Positions 1-10,526 of a stretch of DNA of 64,000 nt are shown one piece after another. A program made the position numbers and the translations under genes. The notes beneath the pieces are model-generated. The model had not been told where the DNA came from and did no database searches. It worked only from the letters and a program-made list of their open reading frames with translations. The first letter of the stretch is position 1; each line of letters begins with the position of its first letter. This DNA comes from Metellina segmentata (taxonomy: Eukaryota > Arthropoda > Arachnida > Araneae > Tetragnathidae), in assembly GCA_947359465.1 (NCBI GenBank), contig OX375873.1, positions 88,024,478 through 88,088,477 on the forward strand. The letters run 5' to 3'.

Positions 1-1447
1 ATCCAAATACTTACCTATTTCATCTGCCGTATCTTGGATATGGAGTTATGCATTTCTTTTTACAGAAAGCATATAAAATTTTTAATAAACCAATTTTGCT
101 TTGAAAGGCATTTAAAGTCATCGATTAGTTATCGCTCACTTAAGAAGCAGTATTAGATATACGTTTTGGATAAAAAGTACTTTTGCACATTCATTTCAGT
201 TTCTTATACTTAGTAAAACTATCTTCATATAACATTAATTTTCTGATGCTCTAATTTCACTTGCAGGTTCATTTTCTCCGATAGTTTACAAATTATAAAT
301 AGTAAGGGGTTGTTCGTGTAAAATGTTAACTGACTTTCTTGGTAAATGAAATGTTTTGAGAAACTGAGCTCAGTGCTCAGTTCTTGGGGATTTAACTTTT
401 TACTTTTTCCGAACTTTACCAAATGAAACTAATTACAACTCCCCAACTTCTGAAGCATATTTTGCTAAACTTATCTATTCTTTTTGGAAAAATTAAAATA
501 ACTGAAGAACATTCTAATGCGCTCATTACGAGGAACCCATTTTTAAATAATCCACGATACCCACAATTATTGATTGGATAAACAACAAACAAGTTCAATG
601 AGACGTAAACAAATTTTACTTCGTGATAAATATTTTGCTGTTAATGATGTAATTAACTTGTTTAATAAGTAATTTTTACACAGCGAAGATCTGTAATGAG
701 AAGATAGAACAAAGAAGAAAAATTAAAAATCTTACAATTTTTATTTCAAGCATGCATAATTGACTCCAAGTACTTGATTTGAATTAATTATTAGAGTGGC
801 CAACTAGAATTAGCCCTAAATATAACTCATTTAGAAAATAGTTTGAGTAAACGAGTAAAGCATTTTAACAGTGGTTTCACGATATTTTCTATAAGCCAAC
901 GAAGGAGTGAATATACATAAAATGAACAGTGGAAAGGCAGTATGTATAGAAGAAAAATCAGAAATTTCCTCTTTAAGAAATTCTAAAAATATTCTCTCCG
1001 GTGCAGTCGAACAAGATGCTCCAAAGACTCTTCATCAAGGCGAATGAGGCACTTGGTGGAGTCAAGCCTCATTCGAAAGCAATTCAAGTAGGTCTCAATA
1101 AAGATGTAGTCTATTCAGAAGAAAAAGTAGCTTTAGGAAGAAGTGGCAAATGCTCTAGGAAATTATTTTGACGTAATGATGGTCATTAGGCTCACTTTGG
1201 AATTGAAAAAGATGGTGATTAATTCCAGTGATACTCCACTAAGTACACCAAAGTTATCGAACCTATCTCCTGACACTACCCAGACACCTATAGAGGATAG
1301 TTGCTGACAAAGGAATTGGGCCTTTAGTGGTTGACACTTTATCTAACTAATAAGCCATTTTATTGACATACACTTCGTAATACGCAAGAACACAAAGTAG
1401 AAAGTGACGTTGTTGTTAGGTCTATGCTGGTTTGAGTTTTATGAACC
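1..1447. other. AT-rich stretch without recognisable gene
   Basis: Only short ORFs are present and none resembles a known protein. The stretch from about 990 to 1315 is less AT-rich than its surroundings. It contains a perfect 10 bp stem, CGAATGAGGC at 1041-1050 and its complement at 1066-1075, with a 15-base loop. No repeat family could be assigned. Confidence 0.5.
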
Positions 1448-1449
1448 AA

Positions 1450-1710
1450 GGGCCATATTTTGCCAGGCTGCGTCTGACACAAGACATACATTAACAAGTA
1501 ATAGACTTTCACTATGTGTACATAATGACGTCTTTGAATAGTAAACTGGACTTCTTCGACCAAAAATACTCCTTGTGCGTACGCAGTGAAATGTTTACTG
1601 ACACAAAATAGATGGATACACCTAGAGAAGAATACACATGGCAGGAATCGAACCTGTGCAGTCTACAACTCGAATTTTGGTAGCGCAGTGGACATGTCCA
1701 GTCCTTACAT
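1450..1710 (-). repeat. tRNA-like repeat (SINE-B), copy 1
   Basis: Read on the minus strand, about 1635-1665 contains a B-box-like sequence (GGTTCGATTCC) of the tRNA type. The flanking ~200 bp matches the repeat at 3605-3800 in several blocks: a CATATTTTG block, an AAGTAATAGAC block, TTTACTGACACA, and the tRNA-like end. This indicates a degenerate dispersed SINE-like family. The boundaries are approximate. The stretch from 1711 to 2089 holds nothing I recognise. Confidence 0.4.
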
Positions 1711-2089
1711 CACCCAAAGGTCCTATAGGAGTTGGTGCCACATCACATACATCGTGAACTGTGTTAGGTCAAGTGGAATAAACTTAAGATTTATTGTACT
1801 TCATGTAAATTGGCCCGGATTTACATATCGTCTTGAATAAATCACAATACTGTAAGCAGCAAACCCGACCGTTCTGTACGGGATTCAAACATTTGCTCAA
1901 GAACTTTAGTCTAACAATCTATTTCCCCATCGAGGAAATATAAAAGTAGAGTGATCATTATTAAAATTTTTACGTGCCCGGGATTTTTTGCCCAAAACTA
2001 GTAGCAACATGGCCTGTAGTGGTATATCTATTAATACGGGTTAGTACATAGATCTTCTAGATCAATAGTAAAATGTAGATATTTGATTT

Positions 2090-2147
2090 GGTCAATCGCC
2101 AATTGCCCGTTGTGTTGCTCAAGAATAACGCAAGTTCAACTACGTAC
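2090..2147 (+). repeat. SINE-A 3' fragment
   Basis: The block reading CCGTTGTGTTGCTC followed by a degraded CGACGTTAATT-like end is the conserved 3' end of the SINE-A family, best seen at 39418-39731 and 46686-46992. It stops at the hAT-like element. Confidence 0.5.
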
Positions 2148-2899
2148 TAGGAATGCGACATCGACAACAAAAGTTCCATGTTTTGAAACATCGATGTTCA
2201 AAATTAAAGCATCAATGTTGATAGTACATCTCACAAAATCCATCGATGTTTTTAAACATAAGTGTATTTAAAATTTTTTCCCCCATTTCGTAAAACTGGT
2301 TTAGCAACCTCAAACATTAATGTTCGCCATTAGGGGGGGGGATTTAATTTGTCAGTTGCCGTGTTTATTAATTTATAACTAAGACTTTTTTTAACTGTCA
2401 AAACAAAGTCAAAAGAATTAATACGAACAGTTAACAAATCTTTTATTTTCAAATTGAGTAACATAAACGAAAATAACTTTTACACCAATTTGACATAGGG
2501 ACTACTAACAACAAGTAAAATAAGGTAGGTACATAACAAAAATTATTGTTAGTTATTATAAACTATTTATCAACTTATGGGGGGGGGAACACAGCAAACT
2601 TTCACTGACAAATACTTAGTTGGACTGTTATTTTCTTAATTTTTACTATGGTACTTTTTTCATTCAAGCATAAAACATCGAGGATGGTAAAACTTCGATG
2701 TTAAACAAACATCGGCTACAATAAATAGATGGTAAATTCTACTATAAAAAATATGCTAGTTGGTTATTTTTTAATTTTTATAATAGTATTCTTTTAATTT
2801 AAAAATAAAACATCGACAAGTATAAACATCGATGTTAAAAAACATTGGCTCCAATACATCGATTTTCTTTAAAACATCGACACCGATGTCGCATCCTTA
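2148..2899. mobile_element. hAT-like non-autonomous DNA element with subterminal CATCGATGTT repeats
   Basis: The ends are inverted repeats: TAGGAATGCGACATCG on the left, and TAAGGATGCGACATCG when the right end is read in complement. The flanks CTACGTAC (2140-2147) and CTACCTAT (2900-2907) agree at six of eight positions, compatible with a degraded 8 bp target duplication. About ten copies of the near-palindrome AACATCGATGTT lie within the outer ~150 bp of the left end and ~230 bp of the right end. Such clustering is typical of hAT subterminal transposase-binding sites. No transposase is encoded. Two runs of nine G lie at 2333-2341 and 2579-2587. Superfamily assignment is an inference from TIR and target-site size. 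Confidence 0.55.
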
Positions 2900-2907
2900 C
2901 TACCTAT

Positions 2908-3080
2908 CTACCGGGGACAACACCTCATCATTTTGAACCATTGTTTGATGCCAGGTCCATACCTCAGCTCTCCAAAATTCCACACCACGACAACAGGACG
3001 GACATCTGAGGCTACTAAAGATTTAACTACTGCCAGTCCCTAACCACACGACGGTCTGGTTCGATCGAGTCTCATACTCA
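2908..3080 (-). repeat. SINE-A copy, minus strand, truncated
   Basis: The GGACAACACCTC, TTTTGAACCA and CTCTCCAAAATTCCACACC blocks match the minus-strand SINE-A copies at 39418-39731 and 42541-42828. The distal 3' end is missing at the junction with the hAT-like element. The tRNA-like head is degraded. Confidence 0.6.
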
Positions 3081-3082
3081 CA

Positions 3083-3083
3083 A

Positions 3084-3118
<35 letters not shown>
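3083..3118. repeat. (CT)n(TA)n microsatellite
   Basis: A run of CT dinucleotides from about 3084 passes directly into a TA dinucleotide run ending near 3118. It lies at the head end of the SINE-A copy, which suggests it grew from the element edge. The stretch from 3119 to 3604 holds only short ORFs and nothing recognised. Confidence 0.9.
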
Positions 3119-3604
3119 AAGGATGTGTGTATTATCTGTACAAATCTACGCTGTTTGACCAATCCACACTAAATTTGGTACACATACTTTAGAACACTAC
3201 GGAAAACACATTCTATTTCTTTCCTGTCTTCAGACCAATCTGTAGCCATGCAAATTGACACACTAGTAGTCCTACAAGTGGTCCTCGAATCTCCAATTTT
3301 AAGAACAGGGTTTGTTTTCCTGCAATAAATGGACGTGAACACGAAAACACGTTCTGCAGGGTTTGTGTATTTGAGTTAACACAGGGAATAATAATAAAAG
3401 AATCAAATAATAAGGAAAACGATTAGTTTTTTGCTCTCCTGACAAGACAACTGTCCTCTCTTTAGACAAACGACCTTTTTGCAGTTTTATTGATGACATG
3501 GAGCATGTGCGCGCAGTTTTATCGTATCTCTACCAGTCGCTCGGTTTAGACGATGTGTCTCGAGGCTGTGGTTGGTTATGTATGGGGTTTTATGGCGAAA
3601 GAGC

Positions 3605-3800
3605 CATATTTGATCATTCTGTGCCATACACGACATGCAATATCAAGTAATAGACATACACACGCTGAAAGTTTTACTGACACAGAATACAAAAATTCAC
3701 CAAAGGAGAAATGAATCTGCCAGAAATTAAACCTGTGCTGCTTATAACTCGAAGGTTGCTGGTGCAGTGGGCATACTCACTGAGCCCCGACAGCCCCCAC
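3605..3800 (-). repeat. tRNA-like repeat (SINE-B), copy 2
   Basis: This matches the repeat at 1450-1710 in order and orientation: a CATATTTG block, AAGTAATAGACATACAC, TTTACTGACACAGAATAC, then a degraded tRNA-like B-box region near 3722-3745. Several bases of the B box have decayed, so it is unlikely to be transcribed by RNA polymerase III. Confidence 0.4.
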
Positions 3801-4989
3801 GTGGATGTGGAAAATATGATGAATTCTAAATTATTGATAGGATAAAGTGATTATCCATAGTGATCAATAACATTAGTCTGTGCTTCGAAAGCCAATAGGC
3901 TATGTCGATTCGTAAGCCAAGTGATTACCCCCTTCAGAGATCTTACGACAGCGACTCTGAGAACACGATCTGTCTATTTCATCAGAAAATCGATGAAACA
4001 AAAGCTAAAAGCATACCAGTAAAAAAAGGAAAGTCTTAGAATCGCTTCTTAACAAGATCCAGTAACTTACACGTTAAACATACAATAAACGACGGGTAAT
4101 AAATACAAACATCAAATCAACCAATCAGTGCAAAAGCGGACTCAGCATCGTCTGTGTAAGGTAGCCGCATTCATAAAATAATTCATAAAGCTCACGGTCC
4201 CCATGCCTTTCCCGGAACTCTATTTGTCATAACGAATGTCCGCAGCAATAAAACGTTAGCCCAGACTTCATGGTGATGAATGCTGCAGCATTTCTGCGAA
4301 TGATAACCGTTAGTTTCGTTCCCTCGCCCCGAAAGTCTATTAAAGAAGGGTTTTTTATTTCCTTGCATCCATCTTTATTTCACGTATCTTTATGGTATCA
4401 TCCGATAGTTTATCGCATAGATAGCGAACGTCGAGTGCGGATGTTATAGTGGGTCGTTTATGCAAATCAGGCATTTTGCTTTTGGTGGTTGATTTTATGA
4501 AATAATTTAATAGAGGTTGATGGTGGTTGGATTTTGGTTGGGGGTGCAAAGCTTGCAACCGATCATTTTATATATCCCATGCATCAAACGGATCGGGATG
4601 AAAGCAGTCCTGGTTTCATCGGTAAAAGATCAAAATTCCATTTGAAATGCATTTTCTGGTCACATATTAATCATACATTTTACTGAAAATACAATAATTG
4701 AGTTAGATTTTAGAGGGGAAATTATCGGCTACTTGAAGAATAATTTTGACATGATTTTTTTTCTGTTAAGATGAATGTAGGGATAGATAAGTGTTTGCGG
4801 TATATGTTTCCAGCAGATAGCCCGGATGTGACGTCACTTTGCTTGTTTTTCGAATACGTTTCCGCACTTTGACAGTAAAAATTCTAAAGAATAAATTGCA
4901 AATTGAGGACAATTGATTGATCAAAGCTAGTTAGATTAAGAGCCGAATGGGTGATGAACTACATTATAAGATAACCTGAAATTGGGTAA
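3801..4989. other. No recognised gene; locally GC-richer island
   Basis: The stretch from about 4180 to 4640 has a clearly lower A+T content than the surroundings but no ORF that resembles a known protein. It could be regulatory or an old repeat. The sequence does not decide. Confidence 0.35.
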
Positions 4990-5291
4990 GAGGTAAGTTA
5001 ATTTTAATTAACTTCGTACTAGAGCACCACAACGGGGAATTGATGACGGTCTGTCATCAATCATGGGAAAGATCCGATGATAACACCACATGTATTTGAA
5101 CCACGGTTAGATGACGAACTGGCACCCCACTCTCCAAACTTCCACACCATGTCAACGTGGAGACATTTGAGGTCCCAACCGAATTAACGTGCATCAGCAT
5201 CCTTGGTACACGATAGTCTTTGGTTGGATTAGAATTCGCAATCCTCCGGTTGATAATCCGTTACTCTTACAACCGGTCTACAGCGGCCCTA
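4990..5291 (-). repeat. SINE-A copy, near full length
   Basis: The 3' end (CGTACTAGAGCACCACAACGG), the middle (TTTGAACCACGG, CCCCACTCTCCAAACTTCC) and a degraded tRNA-like head ending in GCGGCCC are all present in minus orientation. The length is about 300 bp. The tRNA-like head retains a degraded B box. Confidence 0.7.
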
Positions 5292-5544
5292 AAAAAGAAG
5301 AATTATTTTAAAAGCAAAGAAAAATTAAAATTTGCCAAATGCAGACAGTTAAGAGTTTTTGGTTACATTTATAAACTTATTTACAAATAATATAAGTCAA
5401 AAGTAATATTTGTAATATGATCACATAAAATGATGATTTAGTAAACAGCTGTTCTGCAGGTTTTGAGTCGTCTATGAACTAAACTACCATCTTCTCTTTT
5501 ATAACGTATCGAAAAAGGAAATATATGTTAGATGCATTAAACTA

Positions 5545-6863
5545 CAGAGGCTGTTCACACATTTTTTAGACAATGTATATTGTATTCACAAAACTATATA
5601 AATTGCATAAAATTAAAAAATTCTTGTGTTTTAAATGTTCTATTTGATAGCCCTTTTTCTGAACTATCTTTCGACACCGTAATTTCCAAGGTAATAATGC
5701 CTTTTGAAGTGTCAGAAGAGGTATTCTATCCCATTCCTCCTGAACAGCTTTCCAGAGTCCTGTAAGGGTTGTGGGTCGACGTTTGGATAATGCAGATTTT
5801 AAAAGTCCGAAAGCTCAAAAATCCATAGGTGATACATCGGGAGATTTAGTAGGGATATCAGTGAAGGGTATAGCCTTGATACCGGTTTTTTGTTCCATTT
5901 CTTTAAGGAAATGTACAGTGGATTTTGATGTGTGACTGCTAGCTTTGTCTTGATGGAGTTCCACAGATTGATGGCACAGTGGGTAAAGCGATGGTATTTC
6001 ATTCAGAAAAACTGGCTATAAAATATGTTCCTGATAGTATTTGGAATTAATCTTGATATTTTTTCCCACTCTCTTTATTTTTAACTTGCCATTATATGAA
6101 AAGTAGCAACAATCATGAATCCCTTAGAATAACTTTATTTCGATTCTGTGAACCATGTACTTAAATTTTTTTTCTCCCTTTTATGATAATAAATGGCTCT
6201 TTTTTTGCTGCAATCATTTAAATACACCCATAATTCATCTATTGTGACATTTTTTTTTTCATTTTTCTTTGGATAAGAGTTTCACATATAGAATTCGGCA
6301 GCGTGTCCTGCGTTCAGAAATATGCTTTGGAGAAAGACGATGCACATTGCGTTTTTTCGCTTTCTTAAGATTTAAATCAACGCTTATCATTTTGTTTACA
6401 GTTGACACCGAGCATTTTAATGATTTTGCAACTGTCTTTTGACTAGGGGGATTTTCTTTTAACATTAAACAACGTACCTTTGCAATAGTCGATGTCCGTT
6501 TTTCCGTTTTTTCCTTGGATATTTGTTTGGAATTTTTGTCCCACTTGAGGCTCCAATTTGACGTTTTTTTCCTTTCTTGTTGACAATATTACCTATCGAC
6601 GCTTTAGATATCACAAAACCATGACTCTCACATCGCTTTTGGATAACGGAATATGAATATTTCTTTTCGGAAAGAGCATAAATATAGCGTTCGAACCACT
6701 GCTTCGTTGAAAACGCCATTTTGAATAAAAACAAACCTCTCAAGCCGCAGACGATAATTTTGACTTTGAAAAACATAGTACAAGTGCAATTATTTCTTTT
6801 GCAGCAAACGATTTTTTATTACAGCTAACCAAAATCGTCCAAAAAATGTGCGAACAGCCTCTG
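5545..6863 (-). mobile_element. Tc1/mariner-superfamily element, DD41D (rosa-like) type
   Basis: The element is bounded by ~30 bp terminal inverted repeats that start CAGAGGCTGTTC. The left TIR is at 5545-5575. The right one is its near-complement ending at 6863. The dinucleotide TA flanks both sides (5543-5544 and 6864-6865), the standard Tc1/mariner target duplication. At 1319 bp it has the usual size for the superfamily. It carries one disrupted transposase reading on the minus strand. The TIRs differ at a few positions, so the copy is not very recent. Confidence 0.85.
5566..6719 (-). pseudogene. DD41D mariner-type transposase, disrupted
   Basis: Cut-and-paste transposase. The minus-strand ATG at 6719 begins MAFSTKQWFERYIYALSEKK, followed by a helix-turn-helix-rich DNA-binding part across about 6260-6700. 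The catalytic part contains VTIDELWVY near 6240, then HQDKASSHTS near 5950, then KSPDVSPMDF near 5840. Exactly 41 residues separate the aspartate of HQD from the aspartate of PMD. With an aspartate as third residue this matches the DD41D group named after rosa of Ceratitis, rather than mariner DD34D or Tc1 DD34E. The reading is broken by frameshifts, a stop directly after PMDF, and other stops near 6120. The product cannot be functional. The family assignment rests on motifs, not on a search. Confidence 0.8.
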
Positions 6864-7082
6864 TATTTTAATCTATGTATCTGTACAAATAAGGTATTGA
6901 TAACATTTAATTTATGTAACTATAATTATTTGCTATTCTAGAACTTCTAACTCCCTCTTAAAAAACTATATATTCTTTTGTCTCAAGTAGGAAATATTAT
7001 GTCAATTCACATTAAATACTAAAGGTAATTGAATATAATCTTAAAACTTTTACTTATAGAACTTCTCATTGTAAATATCACT

Positions 7083-7384
7083 AGGTCACTGTAACCTTGC
7101 TGAAAGAGTAGCGGATAAGCACCCAGAGAGTTCGGAACTCAATCCAAGGAAGCATCGTAGTGTACGTGAGAGCTTGTGAACGTTAAATTTGTCATGGCAT
7201 CCCTTACGTTGGAGCGGTGGGGAAATTTCAAAAGTGGGGTTACAGCTCAGGTGTTACCTTTTCATCGGAACATGGTTTTAAATTACAAGGTGTTGTCCTC
7301 GGATCTTTCTCCTTAAAACTGGCTCAATAATGTCAAAACAAGCCCGTTGAATTACTCCAGTGTGACGTTAATTTAACTACCCCG
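7083..7384 (+). repeat. SINE-A copy, near full length
   Basis: A tRNA-like head (AGAGTAGCGGATAAGCA, then a degraded B box near 7130) is followed by CAGCTCAGGTGTTACC, ACAAGGTGTTGTCCTCGG and the 3' end CCAGTGTGACGTTAATTTAAC. No A-rich tail follows. The stretch from 6866 to 7082 holds nothing recognised. Confidence 0.7.
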
Positions 7385-8014
7385 CCCTTAAAAATATCAT
7401 CTTATTCTCTTTAATTCTGTAATGCGTGTATAAACATATGTTCATGTCCACAACATTAATTATATTTTGAAAGATTGTGTAGATGGCACTCTGTGGATTA
7501 CAGTTTCACAGCTAGGAGCAGTGGATAAAACACGGAAATAGCTATAAATTAAAAGAGAAAGAACTTCGCTGCTGTAAAAGTTGTAAAATAAGCATTACTC
7601 AGCAGAAAAAGCTATTTAAACATTTTTTCATGTCGGATCGTTAATCACTTTGCAAAGTATACCCATCACTTTGTCAAAAGTCGGAGCTATAAATCAAGGT
7701 GTAGAATGCTGAAAATAACGAGAGTGAGCAAGAAGAGGAAGTAGCTTTAATTCATTCAAAGGATGATGAATTATTTGACTGGAACGGTAATAGACGAAGA
7801 ATTTCATCTACATGTGGTGCGAATGTATCGGATTTGCTGATTGCCTAGAAACTTCAACAACTGCGTAGTTGTTTAATGGGGTTAAAAATATTCTGGCCTT
7901 TAACTGGAACTAATATTTTTATTGATTTCTTAAGTTTAGTGCTGAATATCATTTGTAATATTGTCATAGTTACGCTCTTGTTGCTATATAAGAGACAATG
8001 CACTTAACGCTAAT
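7385..8014. other. No recognised gene
   Basis: AT-rich sequence with only very short ORFs. No repeat family was recognised. Confidence 0.4.
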
Positions 8015-8180
8015 GGTGGTTGTCTCGACGAGTTATCTCGTCATCGGCTAAACTGAACTTCATGGACGAGATATCTCATCATATTAGAAAAAAACTGAGC
8101 AGAACTTGATTTCATCACCATCAAAGAACCGGCGCCATCTTGCTTGTCCAAATCTTGATGTACTAGCTTCCTCGCAAAAA
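8015..8180. repeat. ACGAGATATCTCGT palindrome-repeat family, copy 1
   Basis: It begins GGTGGTTGTCTCGACGAGTTA and contains two units of the palindrome (CGACGAGTTATCTCGTC near 8027 and GGACGAGATATCTCATC near 8063). Each is followed by TTAG/CGGC-AAA-CTGA and CTTGAT spacer words. The same order recurs at 13740, 15625, 25265, 38525 and 61700. Confidence 0.6.
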
Positions 8181-10526
8181 CCATTTGTAGAATTAAGCAT
8201 TGAAATCGGGTGGAAAAAAGCAGGCTCGATCGTTGAACTGTATCTCCTAAAGTTTTCTGTGTATCACAATTTGAAACTTTAAACTGTGCTTATAAATTGG
8301 GCTTATTAACTATGCTTATTAACTGTTCTCTATACTGCACAAGGAAAAAAATTAGGCGGCCAATATTTGAAATCAAGTAATATATTCGAATTTACATTAA
8401 CTTGATCTACAAGAGATATATTTGCTAGGAAAATTTGTGCGCGACCTTCCAACTGAATCTACGCATTTTTTAACCAGAATAATACTGTGAGTAACAGGGT
8501 ACTTATATTTTAAATTAAAACCAATGTATAAGTTTTTTTAAGTGTCTAAGCTTAACCGCTTAGATTTGTAGTGAGCGTATTGTTTAAAATTCCGATTCTG
8601 AGAAAAATGCGATTAAAGTTAAACATAGAGTAAACTGAGATATGAGGTTATAGTAAAACTTCCAACTGTGAACAAACTAATGCGAATTTTTTATGGGACT
8701 TTTCAACAGAATCATAGCATATTAGACTAAATTCTTGGAAACTAAAGGATTTATTTTTCGCGAATTTTCGAAGTTTTGTGCGCTTTTAAAACTATTTCGG
8801 AAAGGAATACAATTGTGTAAACAGGTATCGAAATATATCTTGCCAGAACATCCAAAATGGAATACATTGAAGAAATCACAAATGAATGTAGTTACGAATG
8901 ATTCCATCTTAATAATTATCTGAAGAATGAAACCTTTCTCTGGAATTGTAAACAAATGATGTCTGATAAAAATAAGTAAATCACCATAACTACGCACAAA
9001 ACCCAATAATTACAAGGAAAGCTACAACTTGTTCAAAATGAAGAAATCTCGTACTTTTTAAAGACTTTTTTAAGATTGAGAATAATAACTATGGACCAAA
9101 TCTGTTATTTCAGCTGGTTGTAACCTTAAGTCTTAAAATATCTGCTCACAATTTTATTTTGAGAAACACATATTTTTGTGTTTTTTAAAAGAGAAATAGT
9201 ATTAGCCTTGATACGACAATTCCATTAGGAGAGTATATTTGCAATCTATTGCTAACTACTAAGACGATTACTATTATAGTTATATATTTCATGTTACATA
9301 AAATTGATAAATTTTTACGTACTTATGCTGTACCGAATTCAATTTGTTTCTATCGATCTATAAAAAACGAGAGACTGCATGGAAAAGTATGTTTACGGAT
9401 TGAAGTTTTATTCCTTACTTTCTAAGTGCTTTGCATTAATCATACTCCCAGTCCTGTCACTGCGAAAAAGAAATTTACTATTCCTCTACAAAAGAGTATT
9501 ATGTTACTTGTAAACTGCCTTCGCACTTTTAATACTTTGTTTCCACACTAGTAAAAGTCTCTTCTAGTTCTTCGCAAATATAAAAAGTGAAATCTTGTAA
9601 CACTCGTAGAAGTGACATTCACGAATTACTACAATCTTCTTTGCAGCCTCCATGGAATTTTTTAATAGTGTTAAAAACATTAATCAAAGTTTCTTCACTA
9701 TGACAGTTTTTTTATAAGAAAAATATCTGAAATATTTATATTAAAGGGACGAAAGAATAGTTTTGTGTAAAAGAAGTATAGAATAGAAAATTATTTGTAT
9801 TTTTAAATTTCAAAAGAATTTGCTTAAAAAAATTAATGAAATATGGATAGTGGTGGAGTGTATGTGTTGTACTAAACAATTCAGATGAAATTAAACCTGT
9901 TATGAAAGATTTAATTTATTTAATGTTTAAATATTGAATTAAACAAATTAGGGTTCAAATTCAATGTAGTGATGTTTTAAATGATTTGTAGATAATGTAA
10001 CATGTAAAATTTCGTATTCATTTATACAACAAAGATAATAAAGATATGATGCAGAAGTAATTATTTATTGTATGCAAAAAAAATACTTTCAATTTATCAG
10101 AAAACCTTGAAAAATTTATTTTTAAGGGTGTTTCTTTAAGGTGACTTAATTCTTATTTTAATTAATTTTTAGGTTCTAAATATTTCAAGAGATCTTTCCT
10201 TTCTAAGAGAACTATAGCGAACACAACATCCAAGCTTATCAAAATCCAGCTCTCTTGGTTTATAAAATTATATGAGCCCCTGATTGCTATTGAATTTCTT
10301 CTGTAGGATAGTGATATTGATTGCTATAAAATATTTGAATGCTAATTTACCATTATAAAAGTTCTTAAATCATTTGGTAATAAGAACGTGTCTTGTAAAA
10401 GTTATTCCTGTAAGTTAAAATGATGCTTGGGGGTAAAAGTAGCACCAGCTGTTTGAGCTGTGGATTAGTAACTTGGTTGACAAAGAGATGAACTGAACAC
10501 ATTTTATTTACAACTTGGATATGCGT
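8181..10526. other. AT-rich unique sequence, no recognised gene
   Basis: The longest ORFs (about 62-94 codons around 8722-9006, on both strands) overlap each other, show no known motif and fit chance expectation. No tRNA or structured RNA was seen. Confidence 0.45.
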
